DNA of 64,000 nucleotides, taken from assembly GCF_040954645.1 (NCBI RefSeq), contig NC_092806.1, positions 110,266,731 to 110,330,730 on the forward strand, written 5' to 3'. How positions within the stretch are numbered: the stretch's first letter is position 1; every line of letters begins with the position of its first letter. Source of the DNA: Diabrotica undecimpunctata (Eukaryota > Arthropoda > Insecta > Coleoptera > Chrysomelidae). Both the position numbers and the translations under genes were made by a program. This document shows positions 32,996 through 44,334 of the stretch, one piece after another. The notes beneath the pieces are model-generated. The model worked only from the letters and a program-made list of their open reading frames with translations. It was not told the origin of the DNA and ran no database searches.

Positions 32996-32999
32996 AGCA

Positions 33000-34270
33000 G
33001 TTGATCTAGAATTTGCAATGTCTGCTCATTGTGCATCATATTTACATGCCTCTTAATACTTTCTATATACAATAAAGAATTTTTGAAGTACTGCTTCATC
33101 TGTCTTCAAAAATTTGACAGACAGAGACATGATTTTGAACATTGATAACTCGCTCACTCGCTCATGGATAACCACAATCTCTTAAAAATCCGTGCACACG
33201 GTAGTAGCAAATGTTTTTTCAGGAATTAACATCGAAGTACCTATTTCTAAATACACGGTGATTACAAATAGTAATATTTAAGTCAATTTTTTAAATTAAA
33301 AACCATGGTAAAATGGTGATTTTGAATGAAACACTCATTATTTGATTAGCGATCAGAAATCGATTTACTTTAAATTTTTATTGTTAGGGTTTATAATTTT
33401 AATAAATATTAAGGTTAATAAATTATACTTTCATGTTGACGATATCAAGATAAAACACATGATTTTTTTATACAGGTAAAAAGAAAATTAATTTTAGGTG
33501 CTACAAAAAATACCTCCCTATTATTCGAATGAGATTAATCCCAATATATTACTTACTTGTTCTGAAGCTATGTATTTTCTTATGACATCTTAATGCATTT
33601 TTTTATTGGAAATAAACTTATTTAAATTAAAATTATTCTTAATAAAAATAGTAAATTACTTACCTATGACGGGTGCAACAAAAGCATTGTAAAAACCTTC
33701 CATATATTTCCGAACAAAAAACAGCCTGAGGGCATAAGTAAGAACTTTATTTAAGATTTATTTAACTTACAGTTTATTTAAACCTAAAATTTCTAGCGCG
33801 ATTTGTGTTTATATTCTTCGGCAATTTAAAGAAGTCCCAAAAAGCATACATGAAAGATCGCTGAAAGAAAATGGCCATGCTCTAAGAGCGTTTTGAGAAT
33901 TTCTTTATTTGCAGTCGCAGGAATATTTGCTATTTCCTGCGACAGGCAGGAATGTGCGTGTCGCAGGATTGTTCCTGATATATTAGCAGTTATTTTGAAA
34001 ATACGAGCATTTGGTTTGCAGATGCCAAATTAAAAAAAAATAATAAAACCGTGTCTTGATAAGGTCTAATGTTAATTGTTTATATCATTCTGTTTATATC
34101 AATCAAATAATACGATTAACAGCAAAGTTTAACAGTTTGCAAATGCATATTTTTGTCATGTCAACCATTATTTTTGAATTTAACTGTCGGTATTAACTTA
34201 CAATTATAAAAATTATAAGTATTAAGTAATGGTATAGGGAACCCTAATTTTGTTTGAAAGACAGTTGATC
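33000..34270. other. No recognisable feature
   Basis: AT-rich sequence. A GC-richer patch with repeated GCAGG/CCTGC words (33905-33980) forms short imperfect inverted repeats. No gene supported. Confidence 0.45.
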
Positions 34271-34278
34271 ATATCTTC

Positions 34279-35452
34279 TAGTGTTGCCCAAAATCGGTCT
34301 TGGTCTTGTTCTTGCGTTTTCGCAAGACCAAGACCAAGACCGCCTAATTTTAGCAAGACCAAGACCAAGACTGACTGTGCAAGATTTAAGCAAGAACAAG
34401 ACTAAGCCTGCGAGACTCTTGCGTCTTGCAGTTAGGACTCAGTGTCGTTTTGAGAGTATAGTAGATCGTGTATATGCTTAAAGACTCTATGAGACGTAAA
34501 AAAATATGTAATTAAAATTTGAAAAACTGGACTTATGCGTATTACGAACAATACTATAAACATACATACCGAATTAAAATATTCTTTAAAAAACAAATTT
34601 GACACGTGCTCAGAGGTGATAATTACAATGTAAAAATAAAACATTTTGTAGGTACATTCTTTTCTCATTCAAAGTAGATATCTCCTTAATTTAAAATAAC
34701 TTCTTTTGATTATCATTGCTTTTTTACCTATTCTTTATTTTTTCAAGTTAGTTTTTTATATAAAAGTAGAGTTAAGATTGTTAACAACATTTATGTTGCT
34801 TTAATAAAAGGATTATAGTTGGTTATCTTATCACCTAAAGAATCTATGCCCTGGATATTTGCATGTGGACTTTTTGCCAGATACCAATCTTTTTTAAAAT
34901 TTCCATTTCATATATGGTGGGGGGTCCATCAATCCCTTTCTAGGCAGAAAATGTTCTTTAAAATACAGTCAAGTTTATGTCATTAATTTATTTTTTTTTC
35001 GTATTTTAAACATGTTTTAGCACGTGTAAGCTTACTAAATGCAGACGTTTATTAAGAAATAGATTCACTTTCCTGGAGCAGGAAAGTTAATCTATTTCTT
35101 AATAAACGTTAAGTGTTACAGCATAGCCAAGGATTGCTTAGATCGTGGCTTCAAACCCTACCCGGTGTCAGTTTTTTAGACATTTATTAATTTGGTTGGT
35201 CTTTATTATGGCTATGTTAATTCAAGCTTAAAATGTACTTGCTCTGTTACGTTGTTCTAAGATTTAAAGTAACGTTTAATAAATAGCAATAGGCTAATGG
35301 GTAACTGCAAGACTTGCAAGAATCTTGCTGCAAGACCAAGACCAAGACCGGGAGTGCAATATCAAGACCAAGGCCAAGACCAGGTGTATTGGCGCTAGAC
35401 CAAGACCAAGACTGTCTAAGTCTCGTCTTGTTCTTGCACTTGGGCAACACTA
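34279..35452. mobile_element. hAT-like nonautonomous transposon with CAAGAC-rich ends
   Basis: 1174-bp element with 13-bp perfect terminal inverted repeats TAGTGTTGCCCAA, flanked by an 8-bp target duplication ATATCTTC (34271-34278 and 35453-35460). Eight-base duplications and TAG.G.TG-type ends are hAT hallmarks. Inside each end lies a dense set of AAGACC/CAAGAC hexamers in both orientations (about 34297-34440 and 35310-35435), able to fold into hairpins such as the pairing around GCGTTTTCGC at 34314. No transposase frame is present. A long palindrome lies in the interior (35045-35109). Confidence 0.85.
35045..35109. repeat. 31-bp-arm palindrome with 3-bp loop
   Basis: Arms 35045-35075 and 35079-35109 are reverse complements with one mismatch, separated by GAG. 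Each arm carries ATTAAGAAATAGATT or its inverse. It lies inside the hAT-like element and could be a fold-back remnant of another insertion. Confidence 0.85.
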
Positions 35453-35460
35453 ATATCTTC

Positions 35461-36490
35461 TTTCGATAAAATCATAAAATACAGGATAAATCATTTAAAA
35501 ATTTTGATTTTTATTGAAATAAAAAATTACATATAATTTTTAAGAACAATGTATTCAAAAAGATATAAATAGTAAATTCTTGAAAAAACGTTACCTACTT
35601 TTTGTGTAAATATATTTTTAAGATATTGTGTTTGTAATTACGAGAGTTATCAATGTTCAAATATTACCTCCTGTCAAAATTTTTGTGTTGATTTTCAAAA
35701 TCAACAACTAAAAAAAAAGTATGAACTTTTAATATAATGTGCCTGTGGTGGCCTTATAGGTGCCTTATATGGTAACCTGTCCATAATTCTTCGCAGAATC
35801 TAAAAATACAATAATATACGTGGTATTTTAATAAAATATAATACAAGTTAATGGGTTTCAGCTTAAACATAAATGACTAGAGAGCTGCAAATATTTAAAC
35901 AATAATTATATCAATTACAGTTATATGCAAGTACCTACACGTTTTCAGATTTTAATTACGATAAAATGTTATAACCCCCCAAAAAAAATGTTCCGCTAAT
36001 TTTGCGGAACCACTAGTAAAAGTGTTTTTGTTCCTTAAATTTTTTCAGTATTTTATGTTAATGATATTCCACGTCTATACGATTAATGCATTCCTTTGTA
36101 TAACTTTAGCTATCCTGTATTTTAAAATACGCTCCTGTTAATAACCGAAGAGTCTCAATTTATTCGAACAACGTTGCCAAATTACATTTTCTAGAAAATA
36201 TTCTAACCACATTATATTGCTATGAAATCCATGAATATATGACGGTAATCTTTTCTATCTAATTTATGGGGTAGGTCAATGTTGAAACTCGATATTTAAT
36301 ACGTAACATGTGTAGACCCAGATTACAGAAACATAGGGGAGACAGAAAACCGAATTGTGAAAACCAGCAGTTTCAGGATTCAGTTTGTGAAATTTCGCAT
36401 GTAGAATATTTTGAGATTTCTATATTAGTAAATACAAAATTAAATATAATGTTTACATGGGATTAAGCCACAATTGATTGTAATGAAAAT
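35461..36490. other. No recognisable feature
   Basis: AT-rich. The palindromic TTCCGCTAATTTTGCGGAAC (35991-36010) is a small hairpin. No gene supported. Confidence 0.45.
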
Positions 36491-36499
36491 TACATTTTT

Positions 36500-37195
36500 A
36501 ACTGTTATTTGACGTTTCGATTTCCACTTCGGTCAGATATCGTGTTCAAAAAATATTATTTTAAAACTTTAACAAAAAAACTGTTAAGCGAGTTCTGTTT
36601 TTCAAAACTGATGGATGATTTACTCGGCCTCGATCTTGTAAGCAATAGCCATGCTGTTGTGCTCGGTGACGTAGAATCGGAGGTGAAAAAACATACAGAA
36701 AGCCAATAGGGCAGCAGAATGTCTAAACAACACAATATGGAGGAGAAAAAACACATTAGGATGGAAACAAAAACAAGAATTTACAAAGCGGTTAAGATAA
36801 AAAATTATATACACGACAGAAACGAGTTATACATTCAAAACATAAAAGATGCTAGAGACAACAGAAATGCGAATACGAAGGTGAATCACGGGAAATAAGG
36901 AATCTAAAAAGAAGTGACGAAATTAGAACATCATGCAAGGTAGAACAGATACTGAGTGTAAAGGCGAGTGGATACTGAATATTAAGAGAGAATAAAACGA
37001 TCATATAGGCAGAATGACAGACGAGAGGATAGTTAAGATAGCAAGAGACAAATCGTCGCTGGGGATAAGAAGTGGAAACCACCACCGTAAAGATGGGAAG
37101 ACAACATAAAGACACAATCGAAAAAAAAACAGAAACAAGCATTAATTGCATAATAAGAAGATAGAAGAAGACGACGAGAAAGAAGGAGAAGACTT
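36500..37195 (+). pseudogene. RTE-like LINE remnant, 3' part, preceded by a Penelope-end-like motif
   Basis: 36510-36535 carries GACGTTTCGATTTCCACTTC, a word common at ends of Penelope-like elements. From about 36690 a broken plus-strand reading follows: KHIRMETKTRIYKAV (around 36750-36790), then decayed RTC.VE.I., then NDHI.RM and DRIVKIARDKSSLG and finally RWEDNI. A purine-rich tail of GAAGA units follows. This is the standard tail of RTE-like LINEs with the RT core missing. Confidence 0.6.
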
Positions 37196-37199
37196 AAAA

Positions 37200-37937
37200 A
37201 AATATATTTTTTAATTGTGATATTCACTCACACCATACAAATGTATAGTTATTCAACTTCAAGAGCAGACCATATTTTTACCATTAAGTGTTCCACATAC
37301 ACTAAGCGTCAATTCTAAAATTATTAATGCTATATGCAGTTTCTTAAAGATTCTGTAATATTTATTTAAATTAACTTGTTAATGTTATATCATGTTAGGA
37401 TATAATGTTTTCATTAAATTAAGAATGTTTATGCGAAAAATGTCCTAATTCCATCTTCTGTTTTAAACATAGGCAGAATCATATTAAAATTCAATAGTGT
37501 CGACTCACACTGTATAATGTTCCAACTGTATTCTTTAAACGTGTGAACTTTGTTCAGACATAATATTACGATTTTGTAATACATTTAAATGAAAACAATA
37601 GTACAATTATTATTTAACAAAGATTTCCTCAAAATAGTTGATAAAAAGTACCCGAAATAACCTCTAAGATATTGTAAATTACGCGTACATACTAATGTAT
37701 ATTGTTATAAAAACAAATACCGTATTGATAAAGGTGACCTCCGGGGCTAAATTTTATCGATACTACAAGGAGGGAATGCTAATGAGAGTTTTATTCGGCA
37801 TGCATTTGGATTTTTTGGGTTATTGATGGAATATAGCCATAAATAGGTTTTTGAAAAGACACTACTAAAATATAGATATATAGATATAGATATATGAATA
37901 AGAATATAGTAATAGATAAGAAACTCATACACTTTCA
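37200..37937. other. No recognisable feature
   Basis: AT-rich. 37872-37900 is a short ATAGATAT-type simple repeat. No gene supported. Confidence 0.5.
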
Positions 37938-37939
37938 TA

Positions 37940-39379
37940 CACATAGTTTCAAAAGTTATGCATCACCCCTCGTGTTCACGATTTTTACACTTTTGTAATT
38001 CTATATCATTATCACATATTTAATATGCCTTTTTCATACAAAAATCACGTTTTTTAGTTTTTTTAGTTTATTTAAATACCCATTTATTTGAGCTGGTTTT
38101 GTCAAGGTGTAAACACTTGAAAAATTGATTCTGGTAAAATCTGTGAAAACGTGATTTATAATAAATCGAAATTTAATTTCTGAGTTGGACCATGCAAAAA
38201 TGAAGAAGACCGTTTACAGCGGTTAGTGACTGACAGAGTTGGTATTTCTCAGAGTGGAGAGTGATGCCTGACGGATATGGAATAGGTTTCTGGAGACAAA
38301 TTCGATAGAATATGAGCTTGCTCATACCCGAGTTACCAATGAGCAACAGAAAAGATATATCAGAATGTCCATTCAGAGAATTCTTCTATGTCTGCACCAA
38401 CCCTCCAAATAGACTTCAGGCACTCTACAGAAGTCATAGTACCGTTGGCTACAACAAGAAGAAACATTTTAGAGTCAGGTTTGGGGAGTCGTCGACCAAT
38501 AAGAGTTCCTCAGCTACAACCTAGATATTTGTGGCAACAGCCTTAGTGGTCTTAAAGAGCACATACAGCTTCCTGGATAGTTTTGGAATTTTGTGCTTTT
38601 TTAGACTAAACCAGAATCTGTTTAAATATTGATAGTCGGCGAATTCGTGTTTGACAAGAGCTGCACAACTAGCTCACACCAGTCTCTTACTTCCTTTCGC
38701 TGGTGGCAGTGTTAGGTTTTGGGCACGCCAGGTGGATGGACAGAACTAACATTTATTGACGGGACTCTTGAACAGGACAATGGTACATCACACGAATTTT
38801 AGAGCTTCATGTGAGACAATTGTGTATTTATGGATGATAATGCTCGCCCAACTAGGACTCAAACGGTTAATGACTATCTTGAGACTATTCGTTGACTATT
38901 ATTCGAGACTGTTAGAGACTATTATTGAGTATTCACCGTTTTTAGTGGTCTGCGATCTATCCAGACATGAATCCCATTGAACATACATAAGGTGTGCTTT
39001 CCAGAGCTGTTCATGACCGAAGGAATCCTCCTAGAGTTCATTATAAATTTACAATTGCCTGTAGAGAAAAATGGGAGAATCTACTATAGGAAATTATTGA
39101 TCGACTTCTTAGTAGTATTAGAGCTCGAATCTAGGCTTACATCGATGCCCTTAGTGGAAATACACGATATTAAAATTGTGAAATACATTTTAATTAGAAA
39201 TAAATTTTTTAGTTTTTGATTTTAATTTATTGAAAAATAAAACAGTACCTATCTCTTTTAATACAAAAAATTTCTATCAACGTTATGATATTTTTTATAA
39301 ATTATCTATAACAGAAGTTTCTGAAAATAGTTAACAATGGCGAAAATTTTGAGTGATGCATAACTTTTGAAACTATGTG
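37940..39379 (+). mobile_element. Tc1-like transposon with perfect 27-bp terminal inverted repeats, transposase broken
   Basis: Ends 37940-37966 and 39353-39379 are perfect 27-bp inverted repeats beginning CACATAGTTTCAAAAGTTAT, with TA duplications at 37938-37939 and 39380-39381. Inside, the plus strand shows a decayed Tc1-type transposase: a helix-turn-helix region (about 38230-38520, with RVTNEQQKRYIRMSIQR), a G/T-rich central part, FMDDNARPTRTQTVNDYLET (about 38830-38890, second catalytic Asp), then a WP...PDLNPIEH-like segment degraded around 38955-38990. Multiple stops and frameshifts. The size (1440 bp) is normal for the group. Confidence 0.85.
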
Positions 39380-39574
39380 TATTTTGTATTACTGATAGTA
39401 ACAGAAGTTGCTATGAAGAAAATAACGTTGTTGATTGTAACACTAAAAACATTAAATTAAACTATGAATAAAAATTGACTTGCTAAACATTTCTGAACAT
39501 GTTTCACTTTACTTTTCACTTTTAATATTTACTTCTGGAAATTACTAAGTATAGATCAAGATATGAGAAATATG

Positions 39575-39690
39575 AAAATACGTGCTTGGCGGAGGAAGGC
39601 GATGGATAGGGACGACTGGAAAAAAATTCTTGGGGAGGCTAGGACCCACACAGGGTTGTAAAGCCAAAATGATGATGAATTACAAAATAA
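39575..39690 (+). pseudogene. LINE 3' tail fragment
   Basis: Reads AWRRKAMDRDDWKKILGEAR then THTGL and a stop, followed by a (GAT)n-like tail: the last residues of a LINE polyprotein. Too short to classify further. Confidence 0.6.
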
Positions 39691-39909
39691 TTTTCCCAAA
39701 TTTGTATATACTTCAGGAACTAACTTCTAAAGATATTTTTTTATTTTTTATTATATTTTTATTTTTATACCAAGCTGAGGGCTCTTTGTAGTATAATCTG
39801 ACGAATAAAATCAATAAGCAGTTCGATTCTAATTTAAATTATTACATATATAGTTGTCATTTTAAGAACCATAGTGATGTTTCTATAGGTACTCTGCTTT
39901 TGCACTAAT

Positions 39910-40640
39910 TATTTTCACTTCACAACTCGAAGGGTTTGATTCTCTTGCTTCTTATAAGCTTTCTTTCTATATCTGTGTTGTCGAGGAGTTGGATGACCTT
40001 CATTTTCACATGTTGAAGTTGACGTTGTTGGTATCTGCTGGCACCTTAGATAAGGAAATAGAGAGAACAGGTAACACTCATTTAATAAACCTTCGAAAAG
40101 TGAAGCCAGTTTCCATGACCGCCATGTTTTGGTGCCTGTATGTTGCCCATTACTACCTTTCGCAGGGTTACCAGTTCTACTGATTTTTTAGTAGATCTAT
40201 TGATTTCAACTTCAATTTACTGATTACTGAAACACTATATCGATCTACTAAACATGTAATGATAAAATAATGTTGAAAAAGTGATCATTATGTCAGTGTT
40301 CAATTATAAATTTTGAACAAAATCTATTTATTGATATATATCCATTATTCTCAATCTACTGAAGAAATTAAATAAGTTTATAGCAACCTTTCTGGTGCCG
40401 GTTTAGCTTCAGTCAATTTTATACGATTACGCATCCCTTCTCTTTCCTTGTCTAAGGCTGTCACATTTGGCTATGATTTGTTTCACTCTCTTTATCTTTA
40501 AATCTCGGTGGTTACAATTGTTTTTTACGTACCAGGGACCATCAACGCTGCTCCTTACTGTCCTGTTCTGAAACCTCTGTATTACTTCAATATTGTTTTT
40601 CCTAGCGCATTCCCATAGCTCGACTTTATTTGATAAACTA
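39910..40640 (-). pseudogene. Jockey-like LINE remnant, C-terminus, with an internal interruption
   Basis: Minus strand from about 40630: ELWECARKNNIEVIQRFQNR, then TVRSSVDGPWYVKNNCNHRD and LKIKRVKQIIAK, the well-conserved end region of jockey-type LINEs ('QRFQ..+LR...APWYV+N..HRDL'). The closing residues (LLDNTD..RKL..KRIKPFEL) appear at about 39930-40000. Between them, about 40165-40400, lies unrelated AT-rich sequence, probably a later insertion. Confidence 0.62.
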
Positions 40641-40789
40641 ATTTGGTGTTATTTTTGTTTGCGTAAAATAGGAATAAAAAAAGTAACGAAATATGTATTT
40701 AAGAAACAGCAATTTCATTATCAAACAATTTAATCAATACAATATACACTAATTAAGACCGAAAAAATTATTTCCAAAGGATGAAGGAG

Positions 40790-40960
40790 AAAAGAATACC
40801 CAATTAAAACCTAATGTGGAAACCTACAGGCTATAAAAAAGGGGATAACTAGAAAAAGCTGGGTTGAAGAAATTCGATAGGGTGCAAGTTGGAAGAAAAC
40901 CAGTGGATGGAGAGAGAAATGTGGCGATTCGGCATCGGAAAACGGCAGCAAAATATATGA
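40790..40960 (+). pseudogene. LINE 3' tail fragment
   Basis: Reading RKSWVEEIR, then WMEREMWRFGIGKRQQ near 40905-40950, matches the last residues of the frame at 3195-3752 (KSW...GI...REEWRLGVERRRRTL). Same family, older copy. Confidence 0.6.
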
Positions 40961-40964
40961 TATA

Positions 40965-41596
40965 TTTGGGATACAGTTATTCATTATTTCTTATCCAGAA
41001 TTAAAATAATTATAAGATTTGGAGTTAACTGAACTAACGTAAGTGGTAAATAAAGAAGCGGAAAATAAAAACGTTAAACGTGCAAAAAATCATTTGGAGA
41101 AAATGAACAAACAATAAATTATTTATCAGTATTGCCAATGAAAACGTTGTCCACAACCATGTAAATAAACAATATAACCTAAAGAATAAAATGCATATAC
41201 ATTTTACAACGTTCAACTAGCTGCTCATTGAGGTCTAATACATAATTCAACCTTCAACATTTGTATATTGCTGATAAACTTGAGACTCTTTTAAATTCCG
41301 TTAATTAACGAGTATTTTCCATAATCGCCATTTTAATTTCTTTCTGTTTGAATTTTATGATACATATTCATATCTTCCTGACAGAGTCATAAACTATTTA
41401 CGTTTAATTGCCTTCTTAATTAAATTTATATTACATTTCAATATTCTTAATCAAATAAAATTATTTTTGTTACACCTGTTCTACAGAGATTCCAAGATGT
41501 CAAATTGTTATAAGCTATGGTTGTTTAATTCAACTGGGTGTTCACTTACATATGTAATATAAGTTCAAGAACGAGCATGGTAATTATGTAAATGGT
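40965..41596. other. No recognisable feature
   Basis: AT-rich target DNA of the following LINE insertion. No gene supported. Confidence 0.5.
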
Positions 41597-41607
41597 TTGT
41601 TTCAGAA

Positions 41608-42250
41608 GAGAATTTGAATGAGAATTTCCAACACCTCCGCAAAGTTGCCTTCTTCATCGACTGCCAAGCCGCAATCCTCGCCCTGTCGACAAATCGATAC
41701 ACCGACTGTGCCAAAACAATATCTTGCCGCGTCCAACTATCGAACTTGATGGAAAAAGGGTGGCTGATTACTCTACAATGGAAAGCGGCGGATGAACTTG
41801 CAAAAGAAGGCACTACTCTTCCACAGTCCCCTAGCTTCCAATCGTACACATCAGCAAAGTCCACCATTAAAAGAGGAATCAAAGCGAAGATAAAAGAGCA
41901 GCAAATACAAGCCGGTGCTGGAAAATCTTGGGCCCACCTAATAGAGTCACCAATCCCTCGCAACTTGCCGAGACCCATTAGTGTAGCCGTGTTCAGAACA
42001 ACTACGGGGCATGACTACCTGGCCTCCCATCTACATCGCATCGGCGTCCGCGAAAATGACAACTGTCCACTATGTGATCAGCCCCAGATGGATGCTGCTC
42101 ACCTTCCAGAGTGCCCAGCCCTGAAAATAGACCCACCCGAGGAGGATGAAGATCGCTTACGAAAAACGGCTCGTCTATACTGGTCAGCGCACCACCAAAT
42201 GGCTAACATGCCAAGGGTGGGCGTTGGTTAGTAAGTAAGTAAGTAAGTAG
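41608..42250 (+). mobile_element. 5'-truncated LINE insertion with RNase H tail, TAAG tail and 11-bp duplication
   Basis: 643-bp insert flanked by TTGTTTCAGAA at 41597-41607 and 42251-42261. One open frame (from within the insert to TAG at 42229) encodes the C-terminal part of a LINE polyprotein. It contains an RNase H segment with FFIDCQAAILAL (catalytic Asp), then LQWKAADELAKEG, where about a dozen residues normally holding the SH...GNE motif are missing in frame. After that come FRTTTGHDYLASHLHRIG and the zinc motif CPLCDQPQMDAAHLPEC. It ends with five TAAG units. The clean duplication and open frame indicate a recent insertion. Outcast/I/jockey-type affinity is likely. Confidence 0.85.
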
Positions 42251-42471
42251 TTGTTTCAGAAATCAGCAGACACCAGTTAAGTGCCAAAATTTTTAAAAAC
42301 GAGTTTATGGCCGAATATTGTTCTAACGTGTTTTAGTGCTGAAACAAGTTAAGTCTCGCTTAGTGTTGATTGTTCATTGGAAAACTTAGCTTTATTGCGA
42401 AAAGCAGTCAAGCGCCGTCACAGTTGGTTATATACTTGAAGCAACAGACAGATAGTATCTTCTAAATGTGC

Positions 42472-42895
42472 CTATCTGCTAGAGATGTTGGCGACCACAT
42501 TGTCCCATCTTATTCTATTCACAGCAGCTCGAAATAGATCAGTTGACGTTAGACCAATCCACTTCCTAAGATTGGCCAGCCAGGATATACGTCTACGTCC
42601 AGGGCCTCTCTTAACCTCAATCTTGCCTTGTAGGATCAACTGTAGAAGTTGGTATTTATTATTACGCATGATGTGACCGAAGTAAGCCAATTTTCTGTTC
42701 TTCAAGGTGTTAATAATTTGTTTGTCTTTTCTCAGCCTCTGGAGAATAGTTATATTATTTTTGTGATGTATATATGAGACCCTCAACATATGTCGGTAGC
42801 ACCACATTTCAAATGTCTTTAATCGTTTTATGGCATCTTCTGTAAGGCTCCAGCTTTCCACTCCATAGAGGAGGACTAGTATACGTAAGACAAAG
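42472..42895 (-). pseudogene. LINE remnant, C-terminal tail with 129-codon open frame
   Basis: Minus strand from 42895: LVLLYGVESWSL, FEMWCYRHMLRVSYIHHKNN, LRKDKQI, KLAYFGHIMRNNKYQLLQL, a basic KRGPGRRRISW and a closing FRAAVNRIRW. This is the tail of an insect LINE family also present at 19292-19720 and 1240-1740. The frame is unusually well kept (42472-42861). It directly adjoins copy B of the CTCATCAC repeat. Confidence 0.75.
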
Positions 42896-42913
42896 TATAC
42901 TTAGGTAGTATAC

Positions 42914-43519
42914 GTAAACTCATCACCAATTAGCATAATTGCCCTTGTAGATAGTATAAATTCATCACCGCCGTAAAACCAGCGATTTTAAAATAGACCC
43001 GGAGAGATTTGCAAACTGATCACTGGCCTACCTGCATCCTGTGGAAGGTAAATGGTTGCACACCGCTAAGGTTTGGCAATTTGAAAGAATAATCTGTCTG
43101 AAAAATAAGTCCGAATGCTAATAAAATAACTAAGTTGGAGACTATTTCAGATATATCTGGAAATAGCACATGCTTACAAATATTTTCATTAAAAAGTTCA
43201 CTATTAAAAACCTATGTAGCTAAATTTTTAAATCTGAAATGCGTTTAGATTGGCAGATACCCGATATAAATATATCAGGTAAATTTTAAAGCAATTCGCT
43301 TAAAATAATTTCTGAATTTATTAGATTACCAAGTAAACCAGACATGTAAAAGGTAACAGGCAATCTTCTGCATTAGAAATCAGTGCCTTGCGGCAAAAAT
43401 GCTGATGATGAGTTTACCTATCTGCGGTGATGAGTTTACCGATCTCCAAGGGATGCCATTCTGCTGTATCTCGTAGGGTCTAATAATTTTATGGAGGCTA
43501 TAAAGTGATGAGTTCGTAC
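42914..43519. mobile_element. Copy B of the CTCATCAC-ended repeat family
   Basis: Starts GTAAACTCATCACCAATTAG and ends GTGATGAGTTCGTAC, giving imperfect terminal inversion with an AACTCATCAC core. Shares left and right blocks with copy C but lacks its middle. The right part extends further inward than in copy A (from about 43100). Several internal copies of GGTGATGAGTTTACC occur near 43410-43440. Noncoding. It lies head-to-tail with copy C with only a few bases between. Confidence 0.75.
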
Positions 43520-43849
43520 GGGTACACGTAAACTCATCACCAATTACCATAAATACCCTCGTACATAGTACAAACTCATCACCGCCATAAAAGTAGGGTT
43601 TTCAAAATAGACCCTAAGAGATTGGTAAATTGATCACTGGCGTACCTGCACCCCGGATCAGGTATAGACCATAAAATCCTCGCAAACGGCTAGTTTCTGG
43701 TAATTTCACAGAATAATCCAAATCCAGATGTCTTAAATGCAACAGCAATTTATTGGTTTTTATTTTAGAATTCCACAAAATTCTATTAATAGCTACCTAA
43801 AATCATGCGAAAAGAAAAAATTCTCTTCATTTGCCCTTGTTTCTTCAAC

Positions 43850-44045
43850 ATGGATAGTGAACTGCTAATTGATTACGTTCTAAGCGAACGCGGACAAAAA
43901 ATTATGGTTATCAATAATTTCAAATTTCAATTGAGAAGAAATTTCAAAAGAAAAAGAAAACATGAAAGATTTTAAAAAAATCGAATTGCCTTTTGTGGAC
44001 TTGTGCGACGAAAGGGTGTAAGGCTAAATGTCATACAACTGGTGA
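43850..44045 (+). pseudogene. FLYWCH-type zinc-finger exon, frameshifted
   Basis: From ATG 43850 the reading is MDSELLIDYVLSERGQKIMV, then INNFKFQ and a basic stretch to a stop near 43976. In another frame at 43996-44040 it continues WTCATKGCKAKCHTTG. 'SERG...L.INN+KF ... W.C...GCKA...T' is the FLYWCH zinc-finger signature, with Cys, Cys and His ligands in the second half. A splice-donor-like GGTGAGTA follows at 44041. FLYWCH fingers occur in chromatin proteins and fused to Mutator-like transposases. No transposase core is visible here. The frame change means it is broken as it stands. Confidence 0.65.
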
Positions 44046-44256
44046 GTAGAAATTTTATACCGTTTTTGTTTAGTTGTTTCGCACTGGTTTTTGCGAATCA
44101 TCCTGATCAAACAGAAAAAAATCAGCGCAATTAAGTTCTTTAAGTTAACTGTATAAGATGTTTCTTGTAGGCAACGCATAATATTACTTTGTTGCTGTAA
44201 ATTACCTTTTCTGACATTACGTTTTGATTTCTAATTAAATTGTTAAAATCACATTG

Positions 44257-44257
<1 letters not shown>

Positions 44258-44329
<72 letters not shown>
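44258..44329. repeat. (TA)n microsatellite, about 36 units
   Basis: 72 uninterrupted bases of alternating T and A inside copy C. Length in the assembly may be unreliable. Confidence 0.95.

Positions 44330-44334
<5 letters not shown>

Noticed and set aside
35125..35170. Possible tRNA-derived SINE: GGCTTCAAACCC resembles a B box
   Set aside because: No acceptable A box at the right distance and no cloverleaf could be drawn.
40165..40400. Possible hAT insertion starting CAGGGTTACCAG within the jockey-like remnant
   Set aside because: The opposite end does not match and no 8-bp duplication is present. Kept only as an unassigned interruption.
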